64,000 nucleotides of DNA, from the NCBI RefSeq assembly GCF_000243135.2, contig NC_019903.1, forward strand, positions 2,890,001 through 2,954,000. Direction: 5' to 3'. The notes under the pieces were generated by a model. It was not told where the DNA came from. It saw only the letters and a program-made list of their open reading frames with translations, and made no database searches. Position numbers and translations under genes: made by a program. Positions 15,699 through 25,150 of the stretch are shown piece by piece; position 1 is the stretch's first letter, and the number at the start of each line of letters is the position of its first letter. This DNA comes from Desulfitobacterium dichloroeliminans LMG P-21439 (lineage in GTDB: Bacteria > Bacillota > Desulfitobacteriia > Desulfitobacteriales > Desulfitobacteriaceae).

Positions 15699-17754
15699 TT
15701 CCAGTCATCACCATCCCTACCGCCTGAACTTGTACCCCATGGACAAGCTCGTTATAAGATAATACTATGAGTTGGGGCAACTGTCGTTCAGTTACCCGTT
15801 TTAAATTAATCCTCACAACCGGTGCACATACCAGTACTGGGTTGAATCCCTTAAGAATCATCTTTTCCATTTCTCGAGCCAAAGACTGCATAACCTCTTG
15901 TAAAACGCGGGGGTCCAGTGTCATATAGCTACCATAGTCCGAAGGTTGAATGCTATCCAGAATCTGTTGCTCTAACTTCGGTTCCAGGGTAAGTACCGGT
16001 AATTCCTTATTGCTACCTAAGAGAGGTTGCACGATTTGTCGTCCTAAGGACTGACGTACGTACTCCGTTAAACGATCGAGATCCTTCGTGGTTCCGGCAT
16101 AATCAGCCAGAGTCTCAAGAATAGTGACCATATCCCGAATGGAAACCCGTTCTCTCAGCAGATTGGAAAGAATCTTTTGCATTTGTCCCAGATTGATGTG
16201 CTCCATGGCATCATCCACAGCTGCCGGAGCCTGCTCGCGAGCGTGATCAAGAAGGGTCTTCACATCCTGGCGGCTTAAAATCTCCCAGGCATTGCTCTTA
16301 ATGACTTCGGTAATATGCGTCGCTAATACCGTAGGGGCGTCCACGACAGTTCCACCATTCATCTCCACTTCTTCCCGGTAAATCGCATTGATCCATTTTG
16401 CATCTAAGCCAAAGGCCGGTTCCTTAGTGGGGATACCCGGGATGTTATCATCGCCTAGGCCGCTGCTCATAGCCAAATAATGGTCAGCCATAATCTCCCC
16501 TCCGGCCACTTCGGCACCGCGTAATTTTATGGAGTACTGATTAGGTTGTAAATTCATATTATCTCTAACGCGAATGACTGGCACTATAAAGCCCAGCTCA
16601 CTGGCTACCTGGCGGCGAATTAAGACTATCCGGTCCAGTAAATCTCCGCCCTGCTGGACATCTACCAGGGCGATGAGTGCATACCCCAGCTCCAGTTCCA
16701 TATTATCGATAGTCAACAGGTTAAGGACGTTCTCCGGCTTTTTGCTTTCTTCGATGGCCGTTTCCCGTGCCGCTGCTGTCTCTTCAACTAGGTTCTGTTG
16801 GCTGCCCCTATCCATGGTTCTTCCAAGAAGCACCAAAGCGATAGCCACGATGAGTAAGGGTACCCAAGGAAGACCAAACATAGCGAGGATTATGCACACT
16901 CCAGCAGTAATATAGAGGGCTTTCGGGGTACGAAAGAGTTGACTGGATAAATCTTGCCCCAAGTTGGTCTCAGAAGCCGCTCGAGTGACCACAAGGCCAG
17001 TTGCAGTAGACATCAAAAGGGCTGGAATCTGTGTGACGAGTCCATCCCCTATCGTAAGCAACGTATAGGTATGTAGGGCTTCCATGATATCCATGCCCCG
17101 CATAGCGATTCCAGTTACAAATCCACCGATGATATTGATAAAGAGAATAATTATCGCGGCAATAGCGTCCCCTTTAACAAATTTGCTAGCTCCATCCATC
17201 GCTCCATAGAAATCGGCTTCGGATTGAATTTTTTTTCGTCGATCCCGAGCTTGTAGATCGGTAATCATACCGGCGTTAAGATCCGCATCAATGCTCATCT
17301 GTTTTCCTGGCATAGCATCCAATGTAAAACGAGCGCCTACTTCCGATACCCGTTCCGAACCCTTAGTAATAACAATAAAATTTACGACAACGAGGATGGC
17401 AAAGATAATAAAACCGACCACTGGTTCGCCGCGCACAACGAACTCCCCGAATTGTTCGATGACATTGCCGGCGTGAGCATCGGCAAGAATTAAACGAGTT
17501 GTGGATACATTAAGAGATAGCCTGAATAAGGTCAAGATAAGAATCAAGGAAGGTAGCACCGAAAAATCCAGCGGATCCTTAGTAAACACCGCAATCATCA
17601 GGGTAAGCACCGCAGAAGTGATGCTGACCGTCAATAAAATATCCAGTAGTAAGGGCGGGATCGGGATGACCATCATGACAACAATAGAAACGATAAAAAT
17701 TGCGGCAAGTACATCGATATTGTTATACCAGCGTCGGCTAATGTTTGTGGCCAT
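15688..17754 (-). CDS. flhA: Flagellar type III export gate protein FlhA
   Basis: A 688-residue protein of normal FlhA length. About eight membrane helices fill residues 15-330. Between them is the conserved cytoplasmic FHIPEP-type loop (GSERVSEVGARFTLDAMPGKQMSIDADLNAG, shown here in part: LDAMPGKQMSIDADL). The cytosolic C-domain, about 345-688, is the docking platform for chaperone-substrate complexes (for example EPAFGLDAKWI, HITEVIKSNAWEILSRQDV). FlhA forms the nonameric ring of the export gate and uses the proton motive force. It lies between flhB and flhF. Confidence 0.95.
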   Translation of the reverse strand: MATNISRRWYNNIDVLAAIFIVSIVVMMVIPIPPLLLDILLTVSITSAVLTLMIAVFTKDPLDFSVLPSLILILTLFRLSLNVSTTRLILADAHAGNVIEQFGEFVVRGEPVVGFIIFAILVVVNFIVITKGSERVSEVGARFTLDAMPGKQMSIDADLNAGMITDLQARDRRKKIQSEADFYGAMDGASKFVKGDAIAAIIILFINIIGGFVTGIAMRGMDIMEALHTYTLLTIGDGLVTQIPALLMSTATGLVVTRAASETNLGQDLSSQLFRTPKALYITAGVCIILAMFGLPWVPLLIVAIALVLLGRTMDRGSQQNLVEETAAARETAIEESKKPENVLNLLTIDNMELELGYALIALVDVQQGGDLLDRIVLIRRQVASELGFIVPVIRVRDNMNLQPNQYSIKLRGAEVAGGEIMADHYLAMSSGLGDDNIPGIPTKEPAFGLDAKWINAIYREEVEMNGGTVVDAPTVLATHITEVIKSNAWEILSRQDVKTLLDHAREQAPAAVDDAMEHINLGQMQKILSNLLRERVSIRDMVTILETLADYAGTTKDLDRLTEYVRQSLGRQIVQPLLGSNKELPVLTLEPKLEQQILDSIQPSDYGSYMTLDPRVLQEVMQSLAREMEKMILKGFNPVLVCAPVVRINLKRVTERQLPQLIVLSYNELVHGVQVQAVGMVMTGNAS

Positions 17755-17788
17755 GAGTGGATTCCTCCTTTCTTACCCCGTATACTTC

Positions 17789-18841
17789 TTATCCAGTATA
17801 TTTCTTTCTTTTGAGCTTATAGACGAAGGCAAGGACCTCTGCTACAGCTTTATAGAGTTCCGCGGGTACGGCTTGCCCAATTTCTGCTTGCGCGAAGAGG
17901 GCACGGGCCAGCGGCCTGTTTTCCATGGTAATGATGCCATATTCTTTGGCAAGCTGTTTGATCCGTTGTGCAATTTCGTCAGCTCCTTTGGCAACGATGA
18001 CGGGAGCTGCATTCTCTTTAGGGTCATAGCGCAGAGCAACTGCATAGTGAGTCGGGTTGGTCACGACCACATCGGCCGTCTTTAAGTCCTGCATCATACG
18101 TTGCATAGCCATGGCTCTTTGCTTCCGCTTAATCTCACTTTTTATTTGAGGATTACCTTCGGTTTGCTTATACTCTTGCTTCATTTCTTCATGGGACATT
18201 TTGAGGTTTTTCTCGTAGTCCCACCACTGATAGAGGAAATCTATCCCGGCAATGACAAAAAAGGATAAAGCAATTTTCCAACCCAGATCGACAATCAATC
18301 CACCTATAAATACGGCCCCTTGGCCTACTGTAAAGCGGGCCATAACCGGAAAGACTTCAAAGTTATCGCGGATTGTTGCGTAGAGGAAATAGCCAATAAA
18401 GATAACTTTTAGCAAGGATTTGGCCAGCTCTACCCAAGCTTTCACCCCAAACATGCGCTTGGCCCCGTTAAGAGGGCTAATGCGACTAAGCTGAGGCTTT
18501 AATGGCTCAAGGGTGAAAAGAGTACGTACTTGCAGGTAGTTGGCACCTATGGCAATAACTGCCCCGACAATAAATATAGGTGCGCCGATTTGAATGCCTA
18601 GCCAAACTAGATCCACCATTAAGCTAGCAACGGAGCGAGTCGTCCATTCGCTCGAGAGCCTATAGACGTAAGTGAATATTCCTTGAGCCTTTTCCAACAT
18701 GGTCGGGACATAGTATTTCAGAAGTGCAATAAAGCTGACTAGCATGAGTGCGGAGACCATTTCCGTACTCTTAAAGACTTGACCTTTCTTGCGCGCCTCC
18801 TGCCGGCGCTTGGGTGTGGCCTGATGTGTTTTTTCACTCAT
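17789..18841 (-). CDS. flhB: Flagellar export switch protein FlhB
   Basis: A 350-residue protein. The basic N-terminus (EKTHQATPKRRQEARKKGQV) is typical, four membrane helices follow, and the C-terminal cytosolic domain carries the autocleavage site NPTH (about residues 262-265 in VVTNPTHYAVALRYD). Cleavage between Asn and Pro allows FliK to switch substrate class. ATG at 18841 is preferred: it overlaps the fliR stop as ATGA and is preceded by AAGGGGTGG at 8 nt. The GTG at 18853 would lie within that Shine-Dalgarno sequence. Confidence 0.94.
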   Translation of the reverse strand: MSEKTHQATPKRRQEARKKGQVFKSTEMVSALMLVSFIALLKYYVPTMLEKAQGIFTYVYRLSSEWTTRSVASLMVDLVWLGIQIGAPIFIVGAVIAIGANYLQVRTLFTLEPLKPQLSRISPLNGAKRMFGVKAWVELAKSLLKVIFIGYFLYATIRDNFEVFPVMARFTVGQGAVFIGGLIVDLGWKIALSFFVIAGIDFLYQWWDYEKNLKMSHEEMKQEYKQTEGNPQIKSEIKRKQRAMAMQRMMQDLKTADVVVTNPTHYAVALRYDPKENAAPVIVAKGADEIAQRIKQLAKEYGIITMENRPLARALFAQAEIGQAVPAELYKAVAEVLAFVYKLKRKKYTG

Positions 18842-19620
18842 GTTTGCTGCCACCCCTTATAAAGCTCTAAAAGCATGTTCATCGCTCGGTCAAAAAGCAT
18901 ATTCACCGTTTCTCCGAAAAAACTAATACCTAAGAATAGAATAATGAAACCAAAAATAATCTTCACCGGAAAAATAACCGTAAAAATATTCATCTGTGGA
19001 ACAGTCCGCATTAACAGTCCTACCCCGATATCAGAAAGGACCAAAGCGCCCATAACTGGCAAAGCAAGCTGAATGGATAATGTAAAAGTATCGCGGAAAA
19101 GATGAACAAAATAATTAATCCCTTGGGGTAGAGCTGACGGATCAATCGGTACATAGTTATAACTCTCGACCATGGCAGCGATCATATAATGGTGGGAATT
19201 GGTCGCCAGCAGTAGCATAATGGCGATAATCATCTGAAAATTCCCCATCATGGCACTTTGTACACCGAAGATGGGATCGATAGCACCACTCATGTTAAAT
19301 CCCATCTGCATATCGATTAATCGACCGGCACCTTCTAAAACTGCTGTAATAGCATAAATGACAAAACCCACGACCAACCCGACAAAGATCTCTTTAATCA
19401 GGAGCCCTACATAGGGTAAGGTCTCACTGGGAATCAGAGGTCCCCTAGCTAGGATGACTGGATAAAGGATAACAGATATGCTCACGGCCAAGCCAAGCTT
19501 AACCATTGCCGGAACACCACGAGCTCCGAATACAGGAGCTAACATAATCATCCCCGCCCACCGGGAGAGAATGAGGAGGAACAGTGTGAGATTCCATTGC
19601 AAAAATTCTGCTAAGCCCAT
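18838..19620 (-). CDS. fliR: Flagellar export gate protein FliR
   Basis: A 260-residue membrane protein with about six hydrophobic helices. FliR hallmarks include FLLILSRWAGMIMLAPVFGARGVPAMVKLGLA (shown in part: RWAGMIMLAPVFG), GAGRLIDMQMGFNMS and QLALPVMGALVLSDIGVGLLMR. FliP5-FliQ4-FliR1 form the helical core of the export pore. Gene order fliP-fliQ-fliR-flhB is the usual one. Confidence 0.94.
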   Translation of the reverse strand: MGLAEFLQWNLTLFLLILSRWAGMIMLAPVFGARGVPAMVKLGLAVSISVILYPVILARGPLIPSETLPYVGLLIKEIFVGLVVGFVIYAITAVLEGAGRLIDMQMGFNMSGAIDPIFGVQSAMMGNFQMIIAIMLLLATNSHHYMIAAMVESYNYVPIDPSALPQGINYFVHLFRDTFTLSIQLALPVMGALVLSDIGVGLLMRTVPQMNIFTVIFPVKIIFGFIILFLGISFFGETVNMLFDRAMNMLLELYKGWQQT

Positions 19621-19638
19621 ATCACTCCTCCGGATAAT

Positions 19639-19911
19639 TTAGTAATTCCCAAACGTGGCTAGCTCGTTAAATAGATTCGCTGTGTAACCAGTGAGCACGT
19701 CAAGCATCCAAGGTCCCAGTAGTAACATCACCAGAGCAATCCCTAATATCTTGGGTATAAAGGTCAGGGTCTGCTCTTGAATCTGGGTCATGGCCTGAAA
19801 AATACTGACCAATAAACCCACAAGCAAGCTCACACCCAAAATAGGGCCTCCAATCATGAGGGCTGTCATCAAGGCTTCCTTGGCAAGATATAGTACATCA
19901 TTCTGGGTCAT
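19639..19911 (-). CDS. fliQ: Flagellar export gate protein FliQ
   Basis: A 90-residue protein, the usual FliQ size, with two membrane helices (about residues 17-37 and 51-72). The conserved MTQNDVLYLAKEALMTALM start and AMTQIQEQTLTFIPKI segment are present. It is a subunit of the FliPQR pore. ATG at 19911 is chosen because AGGAGG is 9 nt upstream; an in-frame start at 19932 would place the Shine-Dalgarno sequence inside the gene. Confidence 0.93.
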   Translation of the reverse strand: MTQNDVLYLAKEALMTALMIGGPILGVSLLVGLLVSIFQAMTQIQEQTLTFIPKILGIALVMLLLGPWMLDVLTGYTANLFNELATFGNY

Positions 19912-20002
19912 CCATACACCCCTCCTGATCAAAAACCGTCACTGAGTGATAGCAGAAATCCTGTGATTTTTCATAATGAGCCATAGTATCTTGACCCGAT
20001 AG

Positions 20003-20800
20003 CTAGTAAAAACTAGTGACGAGGGATTGGACCACAAGATGCCAACCATCGACAAGAACAAATAAGAGAATCTTAAAGGGCAAGGAAATCATCATCGGTG
20101 GGAGCATCATCATACCCATGGACATTAAGACGGAAGCCACTAACATATCAATGACCATAAAGGGAATAAATATGGCAAAGCCCATTTGAAAGGCTGTCTT
20201 TAATTCGCTGATAACAAAGGCAGGAATTAAAACATAGGTTGGAATATCTCCGTAGGTTTGTGGCCGTTCCATGCGGGCCAAACCGACAAAAAGTTCAAGA
20301 TCCTTTTCCCGAGTCTGTTCAAACATAAATTGCCGCAGGGGAGCTTCCGCTTGATCCAGCGCTTCAGCCTGAGTGATTTGGCTTTGCATGTACGGTTGAA
20401 GGGCTTGGGTGTTCACTTCGTTCCAGGTGGGTGCCATAACAAAAAAAGTTAAGAATAAGGACAGACCGATAATTACCTGAGTTGGTGGCAGTTGCTGAGT
20501 TCCCAGAGCATTACGTACAAAAGAGAGTACAATAACGATACGGGTAAAGGAGGTCATTAACACGAGGATGGCGGGAGCAATCGATAAAACGGTCATCATG
20601 AGCAGGATCTGCAGAGTAGTACTGGTCTGCTCAGCCGTCGATGCCCCGAAATCAAGGGTTAAACCTGCTGCCAATACGGGTTCGGTATTTCTAAGAAGCA
20701 AACCCACCATCAGCAGGATCAGCAAGCCTGCCTTCCCTACACGACCTTGCACTTTCCCTATATAACCTCGTACTGAATTCCAAGGTCGCTTGGTGGCCAT
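20003..20800 (-). CDS. fliP: Flagellar export gate protein FliP
   Basis: A 265-residue protein. An N-terminal signal-like hydrophobic segment (GLLILLMVGLLLRNTEPVLAAG) is followed by four helices. FliP signatures are LVLMTSFTRIVIVLSFVRNALGTQQLPPTQ (shown in part: TSFTRIVIVLSFVRNALG), TFFVMAPTWNEVN and GFAIFIPFMVIDMLVASVLMSMGMMMLPP. It is the main subunit of the type III export pore. The start overlaps the fliO stop (TAATG). Confidence 0.95.
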   Translation of the reverse strand: MATKRPWNSVRGYIGKVQGRVGKAGLLILLMVGLLLRNTEPVLAAGLTLDFGASTAEQTSTTLQILLMMTVLSIAPAILVLMTSFTRIVIVLSFVRNALGTQQLPPTQVIIGLSLFLTFFVMAPTWNEVNTQALQPYMQSQITQAEALDQAEAPLRQFMFEQTREKDLELFVGLARMERPQTYGDIPTYVLIPAFVISELKTAFQMGFAIFIPFMVIDMLVASVLMSMGMMMLPPMMISLPFKILLFVLVDGWHLVVQSLVTSFY

Positions 20801-21297
20801 TAGCGTTCCACCTCCTCTAGCAAACGTTCGAGTTCATCTTCAAACGGCTCTTTCCCTTTGCCGCGTTTGCTACCAAAGGCCTGCTTAGCAATGCCCGCAA
20901 AAATGTTCTCCGCTCTCTCAGCGGGTCGGTGGGCAAGCTCATCGAGAATCTCCGCCGCCAGCTCCGGATCATTAATCTCATCGATTTTAGTCAAATGATG
21001 ATCTGTTCCCGCTAAGACTTGGAGCTTCCCGGCGACCTCAACGAGATAGAGGGACTGGTTGGTATTGAGCATTTGCCGATCCAGAACCCTCGCCCAGGGC
21101 GCCTGCATGCCCCGATAGGATGCTTGGTTCATACGACGAATGACCCATAAGGCCACCACCAGGATAAGGATAAAGATTAGGATCGTTCCCACAAGTCCCC
21201 CCCAATAGGAGGAATCAAGCCCTGTTTGGCTCACGGTCTCAGTAAGTTGACCTTGATAAGGTGTAGCATCGTCTATGCTCACTTGGGTGTAGGGCAT
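20800..21297 (-). CDS. fliO: Flagellar biosynthesis protein FliO
   Basis: A 165-residue protein with one central hydrophobic helix (about residues 32-52, GGLVGTILIFILILVVALWVI). The FliO core RVLDRQMLNTNQSLYLVEVAGK and LAGTDHHLTKI comes next. The C-terminus is charged. FliO helps FliP assemble into the export gate and is the least conserved gate protein. Overlap with fliP and a 2-nt gap to cheY support the call. Confidence 0.88.
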   Translation of the reverse strand: MPYTQVSIDDATPYQGQLTETVSQTGLDSSYWGGLVGTILIFILILVVALWVIRRMNQASYRGMQAPWARVLDRQMLNTNQSLYLVEVAGKLQVLAGTDHHLTKIDEINDPELAAEILDELAHRPAERAENIFAGIAKQAFGSKRGKGKEPFEDELERLLEEVER

Positions 21298-21298
21298 T

Positions 21299-21661
21299 TT
21301 ATTTCAACGCCTTTTGTACAGCCTCAACCACCCGATCTGCTTGGAAGGGCTTGACAATAAAGTCCTTGGCACCTGATTGAATGGCATCAATAACCATGGC
21401 TTGTTGCCCCATCGCACTACACATAACGACTCTGGCTTGTGGGTCGCGCTTTCTGATCTCACGCACAGCCTGCAACCCATCCATTTCGGGCATGGTAATA
21501 TCCATAATGACCAAGTCCGGGGTCAACTCTACAAATTTATCCACGGCAACTGCACCGTTTTCTGCTTCCCCTACGACATTGAAGCCATTCTTTGTTAAAA
21601 TATCCTTCACCATCATCCGCATAAATGCTGCGTCATCAACAATTAAAATATTAGCACCCAC
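21299..21661 (-). CDS. cheY: Chemotaxis response regulator CheY
   Basis: A 120-residue single receiver domain. The acidic pocket is DD at residues 9-10, the phosphorylation site is Asp54 in LVIMDITMPEMDG, and the conserved Lys lies in KDFIVKPF near the C-terminus. CheA phosphorylates it; CheY-P binds FliM/FliY at the switch and, in Firmicutes, favours smooth swimming. It lies between fliY and fliO, the usual Gram-positive order. CheC and FliY in this window should dephosphorylate it. Confidence 0.94.
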   Translation of the reverse strand: MGANILIVDDAAFMRMMVKDILTKNGFNVVGEAENGAVAVDKFVELTPDLVIMDITMPEMDGLQAVREIRKRDPQARVVMCSAMGQQAMVIDAIQSGAKDFIVKPFQADRVVEAVQKALK

Positions 21662-21719
21662 TATTTTTCCTCCTTATAAGAACTGAATTACTTCCTAGTC
21701 CTTTGTTGGCCGGAACGTA

Positions 21720-22949
21720 CTAGAGTCCCATGGCCTTTGTCATACGCTCGCTGGGCTGCACGATATCAGTAATGCGAATCCCAAAGGTCTCATTGATAAC
21801 AACAACTTCGCATTTTGCGACAAGCTTACCATTGACGATCATATCTACGGGTTCTCCTGCCAGTCGGTCTAATTCAATGACTGATCCGGGTCCCAGTTCA
21901 AGAATTTCCTTAATGGTTTTCTTCGCTTTACCTAATTCCACACTGACTTGTAAGGGGACATCCAGAATGAGTCCGAGATTATCTTGCCCCTGAATCAGCT
22001 CTGCTGGCTTTAAGGGAACGAATTGGGCCGGTTGTACCGTGGTTGGCGGAGCCCCATATCCCCCGGCATATTGTCCTCCCGGAGCATGCCCATAAGCAGG
22101 ACCACCATAGCCTTGCTGAGGATACTCCGGCTGAGGTGCATAAGCTACTTGAGGGGGTTGTTCTGGTGGGTGTTGAACAGGCTGCCCATAACTCGCAGTA
22201 GGGGCCTGGACAGGAGCGGGTGGAGGTGGTGTCGGCTTTGTTTCCTGTTTTGAACTTGTTCCTCCCATGGACCCGAGAAGTTTTTCGACCATCCCTTTCG
22301 CCACAGGAATCGGAATCACTTGGACTAAAATACTATCAATAACGTCTTCCACAACCATACGGAAAGAGATTCTGACTAGCTTTTCTTGAGTATTAAGGAA
22401 GTTATTAATTGCATTGGTATCCTGCCCAGACATATCATTTAAGACCAGTTGCGGTGGTGTGATATCAATAACGGAGTTAAACATAGTTGACATTGATGTA
22501 GCAGCTGAACCCATCATCTGGTTCATGGCTTCGGCAACACCACTGATGCTGATCTCATTGAGCTCTTCAGAGGGATTTTGACCATTCCCCCCCATCATTA
22601 AATCGACGATGACGGCCCCATCCCGCTGCGAGAGGATGAGAAGGTTGGATCCCTCAATACCTACTTTATAACGGACATCCACAATGATTGAAGGAATTGG
22701 ATAGTCTTTGCGAATTTGATCAGAATCCGCCAAGTCGACCTTGGGTGTGGTGATCTCTACCTTTCGCATTAAGAGCTGGGATAGGGTTGTGGCTGCAGTC
22801 CCCATAGAGATATTGGCAATCTCTCCTATTGCATCCTTTTCCATATCACTAAACTCTTGAGTGGGTTGTTCTTCGATTGGGGGACCTGATTCAAGATTCC
22901 CTCCCAGCAGGGCATCGATTTCTTCCTGGGAAAGCATCCCATTACCCAT
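21720..22949 (-). CDS. fliY: Flagellar switch protein FliY (CheC-like phosphatase plus FliN domain)
   Basis: A 409-residue protein of three parts. An N-terminal FliM-like peptide (MLSQEEIDALLGG) precedes a CheC-like domain with two phosphatase motifs (DAIGEIANISMGTAATTL and GVAEAMNQMMGSAAT). A long Pro/Gln/Gly/Tyr-rich linker (about residues 230-310) leads to a C-terminal FliN/SpoA domain (LDVPLQVSVELGKAKKTIKEI). It forms the C-ring and removes phosphate from CheY-P at the motor. ATG 22949 is preferred, because AAGGAAGG lies 7 nt upstream and it overlaps the fliM stop. Confidence 0.92.
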   Translation of the reverse strand: MGNGMLSQEEIDALLGGNLESGPPIEEQPTQEFSDMEKDAIGEIANISMGTAATTLSQLLMRKVEITTPKVDLADSDQIRKDYPIPSIIVDVRYKVGIEGSNLLILSQRDGAVIVDLMMGGNGQNPSEELNEISISGVAEAMNQMMGSAATSMSTMFNSVIDITPPQLVLNDMSGQDTNAINNFLNTQEKLVRISFRMVVEDVIDSILVQVIPIPVAKGMVEKLLGSMGGTSSKQETKPTPPPPAPVQAPTASYGQPVQHPPEQPPQVAYAPQPEYPQQGYGGPAYGHAPGGQYAGGYGAPPTTVQPAQFVPLKPAELIQGQDNLGLILDVPLQVSVELGKAKKTIKEILELGPGSVIELDRLAGEPVDMIVNGKLVAKCEVVVINETFGIRITDIVQPSERMTKAMGL

Positions 22950-23937
22950 CCTGATCCCTTCCTTCCTCAACGATTTCTGTTAATTGGATAGCGACATGAT
23001 CTCCTTGCAAACCGGGAACTCCTTTAAACTTACGATAACTCCCCACAAAGACTGGGAGCGGTTCCTTCACATTTTGCATCAGTGGAATAACATCCCCCGG
23101 TTCGAGTTCTAAAAGGTCGCGCACTAATATCTCTGAATATCCCAACAATGTGGTCATATCTACTTTAGCCCATTCTATCTTCTTGCGAATGATATTGACC
23201 TGTTCCTTTGAGTTTTCTTTAGCTTGGGTAGAGAAAAGGAATAGGGTACTGAGCTTATCCAAGATCGGTTCCAGTACAAGGTAGGGGAGACACATATTGA
23301 TCATCCCTACCATCTCTCCGATAGTAACCTCTAGAGTGACTAGGATAATCATTTCATTGGGAGCTACAATCTGAGTAAACTGTGGATTGGTTTCTAGTAC
23401 GATAAACTCTGGCTCGCTCTCCAGCACCTCTGTCCAAGCCTCACTAATCATTTCAATCATCTGCTCAGTGCGATGAGCAATAATCGTACGTTCTATTTCG
23501 GTGAGGTCTCTATTCTTCTCCGAGCTTTGTCCTTGGCCCCCTAATAATCGATCAATAATCGCAAAGGCGACAGCCGGACTCATCTCCATCAACAGCGTCC
23601 CTTCCAAAGGGTTCAAGGTATACAGGCTAAGAATCGTCGGATTTGGCAAGGAGCGAATGAACTCATCATAAGTAATCTGTTCAATGGAGCTTACCTTAGC
23701 TTCAATAACGGTATGGAGATTCCCAGACAAATATGTAGTCAGTGACCGGCAATAATTCTCATAAATATTTTGGAGGGAGTGAATCTGATCTTTGGAGAAT
23801 TTATTCGGTCGTTTAAAATCATAAACTCGGATTTTCTTTTGAGTTTTTGTCGTCTTAATCTCTTCTGCATCGACCTGTCCATCGGAAAGCGCGTTTAGTA
23901 AGGCATCAATTTCGTCTTGAGACAATACCTCTCCCAT
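22942..23937 (-). CDS. fliM: Flagellar motor switch protein FliM
   Basis: A 331-residue protein. The N-terminal CheY-P-binding peptide is EVLSQDEIDALLNALS. The CheC-like middle domain includes YDFKRPNKFSKDQ and EFIRSLPNPTILSLY. The C-terminal SpoA domain has LVRDLLELEPGDVIPLMQNVKEPLPVFVG (quoted in part: LLELEPGDVIPL). FliM connects FliG to FliY/FliN in the C-ring. It follows fliL, as in most Firmicutes, and is coupled to fliY. Confidence 0.94.
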   Translation of the reverse strand: MGEVLSQDEIDALLNALSDGQVDAEEIKTTKTQKKIRVYDFKRPNKFSKDQIHSLQNIYENYCRSLTTYLSGNLHTVIEAKVSSIEQITYDEFIRSLPNPTILSLYTLNPLEGTLLMEMSPAVAFAIIDRLLGGQGQSSEKNRDLTEIERTIIAHRTEQMIEMISEAWTEVLESEPEFIVLETNPQFTQIVAPNEMIILVTLEVTIGEMVGMINMCLPYLVLEPILDKLSTLFLFSTQAKENSKEQVNIIRKKIEWAKVDMTTLLGYSEILVRDLLELEPGDVIPLMQNVKEPLPVFVGSYRKFKGVPGLQGDHVAIQLTEIVEEGRDQDG

Positions 23938-24031
23938 AAGATCCCCCCTCTCAATTTTCAGTATATCTTAATTTTAAGATAGATTTGTCAACAAACCGAG
24001 AATTTTTAGTATTTATATTAGATAACGTTTT

Positions 24032-24451
24032 TTATTGATACACAAAGGATAAGAAAAATATGCTCTGCACTTGGTTGCCTGTGACTTCATTCAATTGGGT
24101 CACGAGTTCGTTCTTCAAATCCTCGCGCACCTCAGGTTGCATGTCCTGTAAGGACTTGCTGGAAAGCACGGTATTGATGCGATCCTTGATAAATGCATCC
24201 TTGGCCAAAATTGGCTCTTCCGACTTCGCATTCATACCTTCAATAGCAATTGTAGCCTTCAGAAAAGCCCCCCCGCGGAGATTTACAGTAAATTCCCCGA
24301 TGGGTATCACCGGGCCTTCTTTCATCTCTACCACTTGTTGAGAGGGGCCGTCATCAAAAAATATCTTTTGGACCCCTATGGTTCCTATAACTCCAATTGT
24401 TGAGCCTAGGAATCCCGCCAGGAAAAGTGTAATCAGTGTTCGCTGGTTCAT
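24032..24451 (-). CDS. fliL: Flagellar basal body-associated protein FliL
   Basis: A 139-residue protein with one N-terminal membrane helix (TLITLFLAGFLGSTIGVIGTIGV) and a periplasm-side FliL domain (IPIGEFTVNLRGGAFLKATIAIE). FliL forms a ring around stators and modulates torque. ATG 24451 overlaps the end of flbD (GAATGA) and has GGGGAG about 11 nt upstream; the longer in-frame start at 24490 would overlap flbD by over 40 nt and add a charged leader. Confidence 0.88.
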   Translation of the reverse strand: MNQRTLITLFLAGFLGSTIGVIGTIGVQKIFFDDGPSQQVVEMKEGPVIPIGEFTVNLRGGAFLKATIAIEGMNAKSEEPILAKDAFIKDRINTVLSSKSLQDMQPEVREDLKNELVTQLNEVTGNQVQSIFFLSFVYQ

Positions 24452-24660
24452 TCTTTTGGTATCTCCCCTTCCCGAAATAGCGGATGGCAAAACTTTTTAT
24501 ATTCCGCAACTTTGCGAATCAATTCTTGTGTCGATTCCACAACCACATATTTATTCCCTCCGGTTAAGGTAATAACCGTATCCGGGGTTGCTTCCATGGT
24601 TTCAATAAGATCTGCATTAATAACTAGCTTTTTACCATTTAGGCGCGTGACTTCAATCAT
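24448..24660 (-). CDS. flbD: Small flagellar protein FlbD
   Basis: A 70-residue protein beginning MIEVTRLNGKKLVINADLIE and containing TPDTVITLTGGNKYVVVES, the usual FlbD/SwrD pattern. In B. subtilis SwrD increases motor power. In Bacillus it sits between flgE/flgD and fliL; here it lies between fliJ (ends 24657) and fliL, overlapping both by 4 nt. Confidence 0.9.
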   Translation of the reverse strand: MIEVTRLNGKKLVINADLIETMEATPDTVITLTGGNKYVVVESTQELIRKVAEYKKFCHPLFREGEIPKE

Positions 24661-25100
24661 GAGCTGTTCCTCCGTCCAAACATGATTTGGCCAGCTTCAT
24701 CAAGGACTGCTTGTTCACGGCGCTGTTCCTTAAGATTAAATACTATTTTTTTCTTTTCTCTTAGCTTTTTCAACTTCTCGCTATCTTGATGGGCTTCCAG
24801 AAGTCTTTCGCGTTGTCGCTCGACAATATCCTCCTGTTGGAGAACTTGCTTCTCCCGTTGACGTAGGAGTTCCAACTGCTTCTGAGTGAAAGTTTGCCAC
24901 AGTCCTAGGTCCTGGGGTGAACTCTGGCAGGCCTCTTTTTGACCTTCCAGGGCAAACTGCCAAACTCGTTCTTGCTCTTGGCATGCCTCTCGGAGCTGGA
25001 AGAGCTTTTGAGTTTCATGAGCCAAGCGCCGTTGCTGTTCTTCAAGGCTACGTTTTGCGAGGCTTAGGGCTGCTTCGAGACGGAATTTGAATTTGGGCAC
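24657..25100 (-). CDS. fliJ: Flagellar export chaperone FliJ
   Basis: A 147-residue, almost wholly helical protein rich in Gln, Glu, Leu and Arg (FKFRLEAALSLAKRSLEEQQRRLA at the start), consistent with the antiparallel coiled coil of FliJ. It inserts into the FliI hexamer like the gamma subunit of F1-ATPase and contacts FlhA. Sequence conservation is low in this family, so the call depends on length, coiled-coil character and position after fliI. A 259-bp gap with a possible small repeat element separates it from fliI. Confidence 0.82.
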   Translation of the reverse strand: MPKFKFRLEAALSLAKRSLEEQQRRLAHETQKLFQLREACQEQERVWQFALEGQKEACQSSPQDLGLWQTFTQKQLELLRQREKQVLQQEDIVERQRERLLEAHQDSEKLKKLREKKKIVFNLKEQRREQAVLDEAGQIMFGRRNSS

Positions 25101-25150
25101 TCAGGTGGCCTCCTCGTCAAAGTTTTTCTGCATGTCTTAGCTAGGGTCAA